DNA of 64,000 nt from Pectobacterium wasabiae CFBP 3304 (GCF_001742185.1 NZ_CP015750.1:1798001-1862000); one strand, 5' to 3'; positions 9,862-18,390 are shown, counted from the first letter of the stretch. The notes: generated by a model from the sequence alone, not told the origin. Made by a program: numbers and translations.

Positions 9862-9892
9862 ATTCTGGCGGCACGTGCAGTGCCGCCAGAAT
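9862..9892. terminator. Bidirectional terminator between hscC and the J-protein gene
   Basis: Perfect 13-bp arms ATTCTGGCGGCAC (9862-9874) and GTGCCGCCAGAAT (9880-9892), 5-base loop, followed by CATTTTC on the forward strand. It sits between two convergent stops. Confidence 0.75.
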
Positions 9893-9900
9893 CATTTTCG

Positions 9901-12630
9901 TCAGGCAAGTGTGGTATCGGTGTCGGCTTTCTTGCCGTGCGGCGGTGGGCCGAATTTATTCCAGCGGTTAAGGCTCGGCGCCAGCAATGGGATCAGCAAA
10001 CATATCGGTATGAGTATGCTGAAGAAACTCATACCCCATGGTGCACGAACGCCGACATCGTTATAGCGGCGACGCACGGCACTCAGTAAATTGCAGACCA
10101 TTAGCACCATCAGTAGCCCTTCAATATACGGCGGTGGCGACCCTAGCCAGTCGCTTGCTCGGTAGAGACAATAACTCCCCAATCCACCTTGTATCAGGAA
10201 ACCGATGCGACCAATGCGTGTGTTGGTGCGCCAAAATTGCCACCAGTTGCTTTTTCTGGCCTGCAGTAGGCTGAACTGACGTTCGCGCCGATCGGTGCAT
10301 TGCAGCAACACTTTTGCGATCAATTTCAGCGTGATGTCTTCATGCGGATAGAACAGGTGCTCGGTTAAAAAGCGTTGATCGCTATTATCAAATAAGTATT
10401 CGTGATTCTTCGCGTAGCTTTGAATCAACTGGCCGACGAGCGTGATGCGTTTGTCGTCAGAGAGCTGTTTTAATGGTTTTTCCAGATCATCCGATTCTTC
10501 AATAAAGGCGGCACGAATATCATCTTCCTGCTGTGTTTCAACGGGCAGCGCTGCCAGCCGCTCACGGTGTTGCCCTGCTTGTTCTTCGTCTCCCGACAGG
10601 GTGTAAAACGCGTGGAAAAAGATCTGATAGATGAGGGGGGATTTCGCTAGCTCTGCTTGCCAGTGGTCATTGGTAAGATAAAAATGGCTGGCGGCGGACT
10701 CGCCATAAATTTCCCCGCTGGTGAGATATTCCTCGATAGAGACAGGGAAATTCATCCAACAGTGATAGTGCAGCGGGTCAGTGAGCACTAGCTGTTTTTT
10801 CAGCGGCGTGACCGCATCGCCATCGCGGCATTCCGCCTTGCGAAAGAGTCGAGAAAGTGAATGCGCTGGGTGGGTTAAAGCCAGTTCGGGCAGCACCGAC
10901 TGGCGCGGTAAACCCAGACAGGATAGTGGATCGGTCATCATTAATGTAATCAGGATAGCCTGCCTCAGTTCCTCTCTGGCGCTGAGATCCTGTGGCTTAT
11001 TTCTCCCTTGTGGTGTCAGAGAGGCATCACACGCGTAACGTGCGGACAGTTCGACCAGACAATCGTTGATCGGGTCGATTTCTTCCGTGTGGATGCTGCT
11101 GCTGTACAGCTTGTTAAGCTGGTTCAGCGACAGCGGGCGCCATTGCCGTAACCAGGTTTGCACTTGCAGCCAGGCGGACGATTTCTGATCGCTACACGCG
11201 CTCGGCAATTCTTCTTCTGACTCTGAATACAGCCATTGTGTGAAGGTGTGAATCGCCCCGGAGGTTTTCAGCCAGGATAAGCGCTGCCTCGCCTGAAACT
11301 GTAACCCCTGTAAGATCAACGCATACAGCGGTTCATCGGGTAACGGCTGCGCCAGAATATCCTGTAACAAGTGCTCATTACCCACGGTTAACATACAGGC
11401 GTGCCAGTACAGGCGATCCTGAATCGTGTCCCCGTTATGTAGCAGCAAGTGCTGATAGATGTTTCGCAGCTCCTGTTTTCCCAGCTTCCAGCGCGCGTAG
11501 CTTTCCGCCATGGGTGACAGCGGCAATTTCAGCGCTTCTCCCCAGCGAATCAGCATGTGGGTGTTGTGCTGTGAAATGAAGAAACGCTGGCGTGGATCGT
11601 CCAGCGCTAGCTCTGTCAGATCGGGCGCTGGGGTATCATTGAGCGACTGAATCAGCAAGGGAAGGGCGTCCGGCTGATGTTGCTGACACCAGCCGATCAG
11701 CCATTGTTCAGCCTGTGCGTGATGGGTTTGCTGATAAAGCGTCAACCACAGCGTGAAGGCCTGCTTGTCCTCTCCGGTAAGGGAACAGAGATTGGCGCTG
11801 AGTGCGAGCCATTCGGCGTCGTTCGGCGCTGCGTCCAACTGCTGTAGGCAGTAATCACGTAGTATGGCGCTGGGAACACCCGCGTGAGTGTGCCAGCGCG
11901 CGAGCTTTTGCATCAGCTCTGGGATGTCAGGCCAATAAATGGCTGTTGGATTACGCAGCAGCATGCTCAGCATAAATGCCGGGCGGTTCCAGTATGTGCT
12001 ATTAGCCTGATGAAAATAGAAGATGGTTTCGAGCTGTGCGGGCAAGCTCAGGTGTGACAGTAAGGAAAAGTCGAACAGATCCTCATAACCGAGCGAGTCG
12101 AGGAAGTTATGGATTTCTTCCATGCCATCGCCAGATAGTTCTCCCTGCCGCTGCTGCCAGCGTAGGCGTTCGGCCAGTACGCGGACACAGTGGATTGAGA
12201 TGCAAGATTCACGCATGAGGCGTTGGAGCAGCGGCCAGCGAATACGATCGATCACATCGAAAGCCTGCTGATTCAGCAACTGAATGTAACGTTCCCAATA
12301 CAGCGGGACGACGCGTTCGGCTGGGTTGCTTAACAGCCGATCAAACGCGCTAACCAGTGCTTCTGCCTGGGGATCGGCGTTATCAGTAGCGGTATTCTCG
12401 GTTGGCGAGGCCGTGTCGCGCGATTCAGTATTAGCGTGTTCTTCATCACCCAACAGCACCGGTTTTTTTGCCAGCTTGCAGGCAGTATCATATGCCTCGC
12501 GCAACTGTTTAAAGCCATCGGGATCGGTTTCTGGGTGAAACTGCGGCACTTTCTGACGATAAGCCTGACGGATAACATCCAGATCTTGAGTCGGTTCAAT
12601 GCCTAGCCGCTGCCAGCACAGTGTGTCCAT
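9901..12630 (-). CDS. Large J-domain membrane protein, DjlB/DjlC-like (HscC partner)
   Basis: A 909-residue protein. Residues 1-55 form a J-domain: CWQRLGIEPTQDLDVIRQAY, then the loop FHPETD in place of the canonical HPD, then GFKQLREAYDTA. The middle 700 residues are helical and repeat-like. The last 100 residues hold hydrophobic segments (IGFLIQGGLGSYCLYRA; IEGLLMVLMVCNLLSAV; FFSILIPICLLIPLLAP), so the C-terminus is in the membrane and the J-domain probably cytoplasmic. E. coli encodes two shorter proteins of this type next to hscC. Its start overlaps the stop of the DUF1266 gene by one base, so they are one operon. Confidence 0.8.
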   Translation of the reverse strand: MDTLCWQRLGIEPTQDLDVIRQAYRQKVPQFHPETDPDGFKQLREAYDTACKLAKKPVLLGDEEHANTESRDTASPTENTATDNADPQAEALVSAFDRLLSNPAERVVPLYWERYIQLLNQQAFDVIDRIRWPLLQRLMRESCISIHCVRVLAERLRWQQRQGELSGDGMEEIHNFLDSLGYEDLFDFSLLSHLSLPAQLETIFYFHQANSTYWNRPAFMLSMLLRNPTAIYWPDIPELMQKLARWHTHAGVPSAILRDYCLQQLDAAPNDAEWLALSANLCSLTGEDKQAFTLWLTLYQQTHHAQAEQWLIGWCQQHQPDALPLLIQSLNDTPAPDLTELALDDPRQRFFISQHNTHMLIRWGEALKLPLSPMAESYARWKLGKQELRNIYQHLLLHNGDTIQDRLYWHACMLTVGNEHLLQDILAQPLPDEPLYALILQGLQFQARQRLSWLKTSGAIHTFTQWLYSESEEELPSACSDQKSSAWLQVQTWLRQWRPLSLNQLNKLYSSSIHTEEIDPINDCLVELSARYACDASLTPQGRNKPQDLSAREELRQAILITLMMTDPLSCLGLPRQSVLPELALTHPAHSLSRLFRKAECRDGDAVTPLKKQLVLTDPLHYHCWMNFPVSIEEYLTSGEIYGESAASHFYLTNDHWQAELAKSPLIYQIFFHAFYTLSGDEEQAGQHRERLAALPVETQQEDDIRAAFIEESDDLEKPLKQLSDDKRITLVGQLIQSYAKNHEYLFDNSDQRFLTEHLFYPHEDITLKLIAKVLLQCTDRRERQFSLLQARKSNWWQFWRTNTRIGRIGFLIQGGLGSYCLYRASDWLGSPPPYIEGLLMVLMVCNLLSAVRRRYNDVGVRAPWGMSFFSILIPICLLIPLLAPSLNRWNKFGPPPHGKKADTDTTLA

Positions 12631-13358
12631 TATATTTCCGCTTCTGGTAAGGACTCGGGCTTATCCATTTCTATTGGATCAACATCCCAGTCGAGGTCAT
12701 GAATCGGGCAATCTGGATGGGTATAGAGCGTGCCGATTTGGTCGATGTAGTCAGGAATCTGGCTACAGTTGCTGAAAATGTAGCGCTGGCACTCTGGATC
12801 GTCTTCATCTGAGGCGAGCCAGTAAGTGCGGCCGATTAAGAATGCAGCGTAATAATTCTCCCAACTGCGGTAATAATAACGTGCTCTGCCAGCCAGTCGG
12901 GTGTGGATCCACAGGTTCTCTTTTTCGTTAATCCAGCCGTTGAGTAATCCGATGCGGCTCAGGAAACTCATGCGGCCCAGATCCCAGGCTCGGATCCCAC
13001 CGGCACCGCATAGTGCAGCCGTTTCGGCTATCAGCGCGAGTGTACCCTGTGCTTCTTCAGATTGACTGGTGCAATGCCGCTGCCATTCGGATGCCGTCAG
13101 ATGGTGCCAAAGATGATAGTCATACGCCAGGCGTTCGGCATGGCCGCCGTCTGTCATATCGTTAATCATTGAGATCAGCCCCTCTCGGGACGTAATGCCC
13201 CAACTGTTGCTCAGGCTGATGGTTTCACCGGGTTCATAAAAGGTCGGGTCGCTGAAGCGGGCGCCGTACTTGATATTGAGTGCGGCCATCGGGGCGGAAA
13301 GCGCCATCAGCCAGCGCTGATATTCAGGTTCCATCAGAATAACGTCCAATTCCATCAT
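12630..13358 (-). CDS. DUF1266 protein (YbeU/YbeR-like)
   Basis: A 242-residue protein with the DUF1266 pattern: an N-terminal MALSAP...LNIKYGARFSD segment, SWGITSREGLISMINDMTDGGH, then AWDLGRMSFLSRIGLLNGWI and the tyrosine-rich SWENYYAAFLIGRTYW. In E. coli the paralogues YbeU and YbeR accompany DjlB and DjlC next to hscC, so the linkage supports a role with the HscC chaperone, though the biochemical function is unknown. It is first in the leftward operon with the J-domain protein. Confidence 0.75.
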   Translation of the reverse strand: MMELDVILMEPEYQRWLMALSAPMAALNIKYGARFSDPTFYEPGETISLSNSWGITSREGLISMINDMTDGGHAERLAYDYHLWHHLTASEWQRHCTSQSEEAQGTLALIAETAALCGAGGIRAWDLGRMSFLSRIGLLNGWINEKENLWIHTRLAGRARYYYRSWENYYAAFLIGRTYWLASDEDDPECQRYIFSNCSQIPDYIDQIGTLYTHPDCPIHDLDWDVDPIEMDKPESLPEAEI

Positions 13359-13534
13359 GGTTAGCGTGCGATCGTACTTTATGTGTCTGAATAGCGGTAG
13401 CTTTCAATCGAATGAAAAACGGTTATGTTTCACAATTTACTGATTTAAGACGATAAAAATGGCTGGTTTGCGGGGCCGTTCGCAAGGTGGGGCGTTGTTT
13501 CGGTATTGAAGGGATATTTTCCGCCGCAGACGGT

Positions 13535-13585
13535 TATACTGTCGGTTAATCGACGTTATTTATAAAAACTTCACCGGAAGCAAGC
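13535..13585 (+). promoter_or_regulatory. Original promoter/leader of rlmJ, now separated from it
   Basis: The DNA just left of attL has a TATACT hexamer (13535-13540) and a Shine-Dalgarno GGAAG (13576-13580) six bases before an ATG that begins exactly as rlmJ does. These should be the native rlmJ expression signals, cut off from the gene by the 18 kb insertion. Confidence 0.55.
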
Positions 13586-13611
13586 ATGCTAAGTTACCGC
13601 CACAGTTTCCA
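13586..13611 (+). repeat. attL core (26-bp direct repeat)
   Basis: 26 bases beginning ATGCTAAGTTACC and ending AGTTTCCA are identical to 31634-31659 and diverge on both sides. They are the first 26 bases of the rlmJ coding sequence. Confidence 0.9.
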
Positions 13612-13642
13612 CATCCTGTTTTCATGCTTACCTCTGTTTTAA
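13586..13642 (+). pseudogene. 5' stub of rlmJ left at attL
   Basis: ATG at 13586 reads nine rlmJ codons (MLSYRHSFH) and then runs into element DNA (ILFSCLPLF), stopping at TAA 13640-13642: an 18-residue peptide. It keeps the native Shine-Dalgarno and probably the native promoter, so it may be translated. It is a by-product of integration and restores to rlmJ on precise excision. Confidence 0.75.
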
Positions 13643-13732
13643 TAAAATCATTATTTATCAATAAATTAATTAAAAATTCACCTGTATATTGTTCCAGTGT
13701 TTTTTGACGTTTGCGCGGTTATGCGGCAAACT

Positions 13733-13753
13733 GTGGGGTAATCCGTGGGGTAA
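13733..13753 (+). repeat. Left integrase arm-type sites (two GTGGGGTAA units)
   Basis: Two GTGGGGTAA units separated by TCC lie 16 bases before the integrase start. The same 21 bases with one change recur at 31549-31569 inside the right end. Paired repeats at both ends next to the int gene are the pattern of tyrosine-integrase arm sites. Confidence 0.65.
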
Positions 13754-13768
13754 CAAAACAGGTTTTTT

Positions 13769-14998
13769 ATGGCCACCTCGATCAATCGTCTGACAGATAA
13801 GAAGCTACGGGCAATGCTCGGCGTTCCCCGCGAGAAGTTAACAAAGCTGTCTGACGGTGCCGGGTTGATGGTGCGTATCACAAAAACAGGTTCTATCACC
13901 TGGCTGTACAAATACAGGTTGGGGGGACGTGAAACAGAAGCCACCCTTGCCACGCTGGGCAAATATCCCGATCTGACGTTGGCAAAAGCCCGTGAAATGC
14001 GTGACCAGTGCCGCCGATGGCTGGCAGAAGGGCGAGACCCACAAAGAATGATGAAACTGGATCGGGAAACGACGCTTAAACCGATTACAGTGAAGGACGC
14101 GATAGATTACTGGCTGGCTGAATACGTTGATGGCAACTTAGTTAATGATGCCAGGTATCGGGAACGGTTTAATAACCATGTGTTTCCGTTGATTGGCGAT
14201 ATGGCGCTATCAGACTGCGAAACACACCATTGGCTAACTTGCCTTACCAGAGCGAAAAAGAAAGCGCCTAGCGTCGCTGGGATGCTGCTGCAAATGTCAC
14301 AACAAGCATTTAAATTTTGCCGTGTGCGCCGCTTTGCTGTGTGCCATGCTCTCGATGGTTTAACGATGCAGGATATCGGCGTTAAGATAAATAAACGTAA
14401 ACGGGTTCTTTCAAACACGGAGCTAACGGAATTATTACAGGCGTTAAACAGTGATTTTTTCTCACCCTATTATGAGAACCTTATTTATCTGCTGGTGGTT
14501 TTTGGTTCGCGTACCGTAGAGGTTCGATTATCGAATGTTGATGAGTGGGATTTAAAATCGCGTTTATGGACTGTTCCCGAAAAGCACAGCAAGACGGGTG
14601 AAAAAATAATAAGGCCGATCCCTGATAGGATATATCCGCTTATTGAGAGACTGATAGAGCAGAATAAAAAAACGGGCTATTTGCTCGGTGAGTTAAAAGA
14701 GAATACGGCGGTGAGTTCCACTGGTGGCAGGGTTTGCCAACGATTAAAGCATTCTGAGCCGTGGACGCTTCACGATCTGCGCCGAACGTTCTCAACGGAC
14801 ATGAATGATTTGGGCATACCGCCCCACATTGTTGAACTGCTTCTTGGTCACTCGCTGGGTGGCGTCATGGCGGTATACAACCGCAGCCTATACCTACCGG
14901 AAAAGCTGGATGCACTGAATAAGTGGGTAGAGCGGCTGGATGTATTGGCTGGTGGACATGAGAATGTTGTTTTGCTTCCGGGGAGCAGAACGGCTTAA
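13769..14998 (+). CDS. int: P4-type tyrosine integrase
   Basis: A 409-residue site-specific recombinase. Residues 1-95 are the DUF4102-type arm-binding domain (LTDKKLRAMLGVPREKLTKL...LATLGKYPDLTLAKAREM), then the core-binding SAM-like domain, then the catalytic domain with R248 (FGSRTVEVR), H335-x-x-R338 (LHDLRRTF), H361 (LLGHS) and the nucleophile Y370 (AVYNRS). All key residues are present, so it should be active. It reads inward from attL. The target is the 5' end of rlmJ, not a tRNA. The arm sites at 13733-13753 are between the core and its start, close enough to let Int repress its own gene. Confidence 0.95.
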   Translation: MATSINRLTDKKLRAMLGVPREKLTKLSDGAGLMVRITKTGSITWLYKYRLGGRETEATLATLGKYPDLTLAKAREMRDQCRRWLAEGRDPQRMMKLDRETTLKPITVKDAIDYWLAEYVDGNLVNDARYRERFNNHVFPLIGDMALSDCETHHWLTCLTRAKKKAPSVAGMLLQMSQQAFKFCRVRRFAVCHALDGLTMQDIGVKINKRKRVLSNTELTELLQALNSDFFSPYYENLIYLLVVFGSRTVEVRLSNVDEWDLKSRLWTVPEKHSKTGEKIIRPIPDRIYPLIERLIEQNKKTGYLLGELKENTAVSSTGGRVCQRLKHSEPWTLHDLRRTFSTDMNDLGIPPHIVELLLGHSLGGVMAVYNRSLYLPEKLDALNKWVERLDVLAGGHENVVLLPGSRTA

Positions 14999-15007
14999 AC
15001 TGATTAG

Positions 15008-15060
15008 GCAAGGCTAGGTCGGCCAACCGAAAAGCGGGAAACCCTACCCGCCTGCCTTGC
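15008..15060 (+). other. Structured segment after int, terminator-like
   Basis: GCAAGGC (15008-15014) pairs with GCCTTGC (15054-15060), and inside it GCGGG (15034-15038) pairs with CCCGC (15047-15051) plus a small TCGG/CCGA stem. No T-run follows. It could be a processed RNA structure or weak terminator between int and the next gene. Confidence 0.35.
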
Positions 15061-15091
15061 TAACTTATTTAGGGGCGTTGAGGGTGACGAC

Positions 15092-15958
15092 ATGGGTATG
15101 CCATTACGCGAATATTATCCCGTTAAGCGTGCGGCTGAATTATTAGGTTGCGAAGTCGGCGATTTATTTCATTGGGCATCGATTGGCGCGATTAAGCTAT
15201 ATGTTTCTTTTGAAAATGGTACGGGCTTTGTTCGTTTTTTCGGTGATGGAATAAAAAATGAAGATAGAGATTTAGACCGGTTTACAGAAGAGCAATTTGA
15301 ATCTGCGGCGATTTTGAAAAATGAGCTATGTACACGGGGTTTTGTATCTGATTCTTTTTCTCGTGTACTTGATTTATTTATTAAAGATGAAGAGGGTAAT
15401 ATAGATAACTCCATTGAAAAGGATGGTGGATATCCATGTTCTTTCAGTGGGTTATGGGCATTGCCGCACACGGCTTTTGGCGTTGGCGTATTATATGATT
15501 TTCAACCAAGTTTGTACGACCTTTTTTTATCGATAAATAATAAGATGTTTGTCTCTTTTGAGTTGGATGAATTTATTAATTTAGAACTTGACGGGATTTA
15601 TGTAATTAAAAGTGATTTCTTAACTATAAAAAATTGCAGTGACGGGGAGGAACTTCCAAATTACATTAATGGTGGTAAGGAAAAAATAGTTCTGCCAAAA
15701 AATCCCGATCATACTTATCCTCTTTATGCAGATGATGCTCACTCAACAAAAACTATAAATCTGCGTACTCAGTTCATAAAATCGCTTTTGCGCATTCATT
15801 ATGGAAACGAGGTGGCGGAAAAACCGCGCCGATTTCTTGATGGAAATGACAGTGATATAAGAAAAGATTTTAAAAATCTTAATATCATAGCCCCATCAGG
15901 AAAGACTGTTCAGGGATGGGTTAATGAGGTTGATATCCCTTTCTCTGTCGATGAGTGA
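15092..15958 (+). CDS. Unknown satellite protein with N-terminal HTH-like region
   Basis: A 288-residue protein, AT-rich compared with its neighbours. Residues 8-40 (YYPVKRAAELLGCEVGDLFH then WASIGAIKLYV) resemble the MerR/excisionase-type helix-turn-helix in which a protein chooses its site through a short winged motif. The rest (acidic, mixed alpha/beta, ending QGWVNEVDIPFSVDE) is not recognised. A good Shine-Dalgarno GAGGGTGA precedes ATG 15092; a second ATG lies two codons in. Its place between int and alpA would suit a regulator of excision or satellite gene expression, but this is only context. Confidence 0.55.
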   Translation: MGMPLREYYPVKRAAELLGCEVGDLFHWASIGAIKLYVSFENGTGFVRFFGDGIKNEDRDLDRFTEEQFESAAILKNELCTRGFVSDSFSRVLDLFIKDEEGNIDNSIEKDGGYPCSFSGLWALPHTAFGVGVLYDFQPSLYDLFLSINNKMFVSFELDEFINLELDGIYVIKSDFLTIKNCSDGEELPNYINGGKEKIVLPKNPDHTYPLYADDAHSTKTINLRTQFIKSLLRIHYGNEVAEKPRRFLDGNDSDIRKDFKNLNIIAPSGKTVQGWVNEVDIPFSVDE

Positions 15959-16054
15959 TCTCTGGAAATTCCGTTAACTTTCCGGAATATTCCAGACAAG
16001 TTTTTTTTGATTGATAACAATACCCTCCACAAACCTAGAAACAGTGGAGGCAGC

Positions 16055-16339
16055 ATGAGCAATATTATCTTTACCCCACCTAACCCCGAGCAACGCCGTA
16101 ACCTTCTTGAAGAGTACGGCTTCAAGTTTGATCGCCGGATTCGTGAAGATGAATGCGGTGAAATCACCAGCCTTTCCCGTTCCAGTCGCTGGAAGATGGA
16201 GCAAGAGGGGCGCTTCCCGCCTCGTTGCCATTTTGGCCGTAATAGTTGTGCCTGGCTTCTTAGTGATGTGCTCTGGTGGGTTCGCAATCCGCCATCTGTA
16301 GAGAACGTTAATAACCCATATAGCCGTAAATCGGCCTAA
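16055..16339 (+). CDS. alpA: AlpA-family regulator
   Basis: A 94-residue protein. The start at 16055 has a strong GGAGG (16046-16050) and is preferred over an upstream in-frame ATG. The AlpA core is GEITSLSRSSRWKMEQEGRFPPRCHFGRNSCAWLL in two parts: a helix-turn-helix (SLSRSSRWKMEQEGRFP) followed by the typical 'W..SDVLWWV' helix. AlpA proteins activate satellite integrase/excision genes; in Gram-negative phage-inducible islands AlpA is a switch for induction. Here it sits three genes from attL in the same direction as int. Confidence 0.8.
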   Translation: MSNIIFTPPNPEQRRNLLEEYGFKFDRRIREDECGEITSLSRSSRWKMEQEGRFPPRCHFGRNSCAWLLSDVLWWVRNPPSVENVNNPYSRKSA

Positions 16340-16478
16340 CAGAATCAATATGCAATTACTCGCAAGATCGCCTGATCAGCGAAAAGAAAATTAATTGCGG
16401 TACATTGCGCTAAGTAAATTGCAGCATCCTTAACGCTGTCGCGGCGGCTCTGAATAACAACTTTTTGGAGCGATAGAA

Positions 16479-17300
16479 ATGACTCAGAAAAAAATTACGG
16501 CCTTAACTGGCTGCGGCCAAACTCAGCCAGAAACCAGCCAAACGGGTAATTCCGGCAATAACTTTGCTGCGCGAATCCCTGTAACCATAAGCAATATCGG
16601 CGGGAAAGAAATTCAGTCAGTTCGTGGGCGAAAACTTCATGAGTTTTTAAAAGTTGGGCGTGACTTCACTAACTGGATTAAAGGCCGAATCAAGCAATAC
16701 GGATTTGTTGAAGGGGTTGATTATGTAATTGTTGAAAATTTGACCTCGCCAAAACGGGCGAGTTCAAAATCTCGCCAGCGCATCGAACACGATTACATTC
16801 TCAGCCTGAATATGGCGAAAGAGCTTTCGATGGTCGAACGTAACGATCAGGGAAAGTTGGCTCGTCAGTATTTCATCGACTGCGAAGAACGTTTACGCCG
16901 TGTAGCACCGGAGGAACATCAAGCCGCCCTGCTGAACTGGCGAAAGAATCGCGTAGCGGCCTGTGAAGATCACAAAAGCATGGCCGACGCAATGAAGGGC
17001 TATATCGAGCGTACCGGAGACAAACAGCACGGCTTTGCCTACAGCAATGAATGTTCGTTCCTGAATGACCTTGTGTTGGGCGTACACCCGCGAATCTGGG
17101 CGAAACAGAAAGGTATCGCAGTTAAGCAGGTACGTGACCATATGAACGCTGATCAACTGGCGTTATTAGCTTATTTGGGAAACCGTGATTGTGCGTTGTT
17201 GGATTTGGATACGCCGACAATTGCCCGCAAGGCGAAATTAACTGAACTGGCTCAGCGCTGGCTGGCTAAACGTTTGCTGGGGGTATCTGATGCTAAATAA
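16479..17300 (+). CDS. AntA/AntB-type antirepressor
   Basis: A 273-residue protein. The N-terminal AntA domain covers about residues 28-140: VTISNIGGKEIQSVRGRKLH, then LKVGRDFTNWIKGRIKQYGF with the conserved DFxxWI motif, VDYVIVENL, and HDYILSLNMAKELSMVERND. The C-terminal half (about 170-273) contains a KLTELAQRWLAKRLL helix-rich tail and the 'WAKQKG...VRDHMNADQLALLAYLGNRD' segment found in phage antirepressors. Antirepressors relieve phage repressors by binding them. In a satellite this could respond to, or interfere with, a helper phage. Shine-Dalgarno TGGAG at 16466-16470. Followed by a GC-rich hairpin. Confidence 0.8.
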   Translation: MTQKKITALTGCGQTQPETSQTGNSGNNFAARIPVTISNIGGKEIQSVRGRKLHEFLKVGRDFTNWIKGRIKQYGFVEGVDYVIVENLTSPKRASSKSRQRIEHDYILSLNMAKELSMVERNDQGKLARQYFIDCEERLRRVAPEEHQAALLNWRKNRVAACEDHKSMADAMKGYIERTGDKQHGFAYSNECSFLNDLVLGVHPRIWAKQKGIAVKQVRDHMNADQLALLAYLGNRDCALLDLDTPTIARKAKLTELAQRWLAKRLLGVSDAK

Positions 17301-17307
17301 AACAAAA

Positions 17308-17325
17308 GCGGCCATGCCGGGCCGC
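17308..17325 (+). terminator. GC-rich hairpin after the antirepressor gene
   Basis: GCGGCC (17308-17313) and GGCCGC (17320-17325) with a 6-base loop, 8 bases after the stop. No good T-run follows, so termination is uncertain. The hairpin lies between convergent genes. Confidence 0.4.
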
Positions 17326-17505
17326 TCGTGTCACTGCACAAAACTAAAGCATGTCCAGAATAACACGCTGATCGATCAGGTCAATTATTTACGCCTAATT
17401 CCAGCATATTGTGAACACGAACAATATTCGAGTTTGCCTGAACATAAACAGTATTTAGATTTACTTAACCAGCTCAAAATTGAGTCCGCTGATTTCATTC
17501 AATTT

Positions 17506-17754
17506 TTAGCTTTTGAGATAGCTAGTGTATTCTTGGTCGAAAATAACTTTTATTTCTTTGATGCTTTTATCAAGTCTTTCGGTGGTCTGGTATCCAATTA
17601 TTGGTATTGTTGGGAGGTTGAGCCATGCAATTCCGTGCTCATCAAAGAAAACCCGTGTTCTGATCGCGATAGAATCATCTTCGATAAAATCTACACGAAA
17701 CCCAACAAAAGCTTGGCGTATTTCTTCCATGGCTATTGCTTTGGTGATTTTCAT
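17506..17754 (-). CDS. Small unknown protein, partner of the YlcI/YnfO-like gene
   Basis: An 82-residue protein of unknown family (MKITKAIAMEEIRQAFVGFR, then DFIEDDSIAIRTRVFFDEHG). It has no signal or membrane segment and looks like a compact alpha/beta domain. Its start codon overlaps the stop of the upstream 64-residue gene (ATGA), so the two are translationally coupled. The arrangement (small basic ribbon-helix-helix-like protein first, second small protein directly coupled, palindromic operators upstream) is that of many toxin-antitoxin or regulator pairs. The function is not known. Confidence 0.55.
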   Translation of the reverse strand: MKITKAIAMEEIRQAFVGFRVDFIEDDSIAIRTRVFFDEHGIAWLNLPTIPIIGYQTTERLDKSIKEIKVIFDQEYTSYLKS

Positions 17755-17945
17755 AATTCGCCCTCATTGCTTGTATCTTTGGCTTTCTTGCGCTGGCGGC
17801 GTTTGATTTCTCCCTGCATTGCCATAACGATAAATTGTCCAGTGCTTTCCCCTGGTTCTTTCACTTCTTCCATCGCATCAACTACTTCATGTGGTGCGCG
17901 GGCCTGCACCTTTTGGGATTTTTCATTCTTTGTACCAGTTGCCAT
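17751..17945 (-). CDS. YlcI/YnfO-family protein (ribbon-helix-helix-like)
   Basis: A 64-residue basic protein similar to E. coli prophage proteins YlcI and YnfO: KSQKVQARAPHEVVDAMEEV followed by EPGESTGQFIVMAMQGEIKR and a basic tail RRQRKKAK. The beta-strand plus two-helix plan is that of Arc-type DNA-binding proteins. A strong Shine-Dalgarno AGGAGGGG precedes the ATG at 17945. It reads away from the Icd-like operon and shares with it an intergenic region holding two identical 11-bp palindromes, which it might bind. Confidence 0.7.
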   Translation of the reverse strand: MATGTKNEKSQKVQARAPHEVVDAMEEVKEPGESTGQFIVMAMQGEIKRRQRKKAKDTSNEGEL

Positions 17946-18011
17946 TACCGCCCCTCCTGTTATGTGGTGGAGTACAGTATACCGAAAGGAATATTTTTTA
18001 AAACACTTGAT

Positions 18012-18045
18012 GTGGAGTCCACTTAATGATTATAGTGGAGTCCAC
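18012..18045. promoter_or_regulatory. Twin palindromic operators between the divergent satellite operons
   Basis: The palindrome-like 11-mer GTGGAGTCCAC occurs twice, at 18012-18022 and 18035-18045, centres 23 bp apart (about two helical turns). The region 17946-18123 separates the leftward YlcI/YnfO pair from the rightward Icd-like operon, so one regulator could control both. Confidence 0.6.
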
Positions 18046-18123
18046 CTTGATGGTTTTATATCTCAGGGGGAAGCGAAGCCCATAAGTGCTACCAACACCT
18101 ACGGGCCTCTAACCACAAACGTT

Positions 18124-18390
18124 ATGGAGACTAACGCTATGGCTATGCCGAAGTGTACCCAAACTCACCCTAAATTTACATGGCGCTTTCTTGCTCTTAA
18201 CCGCCACGACAAGAAGGCCAAGCCTTGTCGCCTGTCTGTTGAGGCTGCAACTGAACGTGAAGCCCGCCTTATTCTGGCCCCTCACTTCATCCTCTCTTTT
18301 GCTGCACGCCTTCCATTGGTGGATATGGTGGAAATCGTCATGCCTACCTGTGTTGTTGAAACCGAAACGCAGGAGGTGCGCCATGTTTGA
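18124..18390 (+). CDS. Icd-like protein (host cell-division inhibitor family)
   Basis: An 88-residue protein of the family annotated after phage P1 Icd: core KFTWRFLALNRHDKKAKPCR, then SVEAATEREARLILAPHFIL and the basic-hydrophobic end RLPLVDM. These proteins are common in enterobacterial satellites and P4-like elements; inhibition of host division is known only for P1 Icd. Candidate starts are ATG 18124, 18139 and 18145; the longest has the poorest Shine-Dalgarno and the choice is open. It begins a run of eight tightly overlapping genes that ends at the replication helicase. Confidence 0.65.
   Translation: METNAMAMPKCTQTHPKFTWRFLALNRHDKKAKPCRLSVEAATEREARLILAPHFILSFAARLPLVDMVEIVMPTCVVETETQEVRHV

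Noticed and set aside
17290..18390. A single 366-codon forward frame running across the divergent satellite region
   Set aside because: Its middle lies over two overlapping leftward genes with strong Shine-Dalgarno and family resemblance, and over the operator region. Only its last 88 codons (Icd-like, from 18124) look like a protein of a known family.
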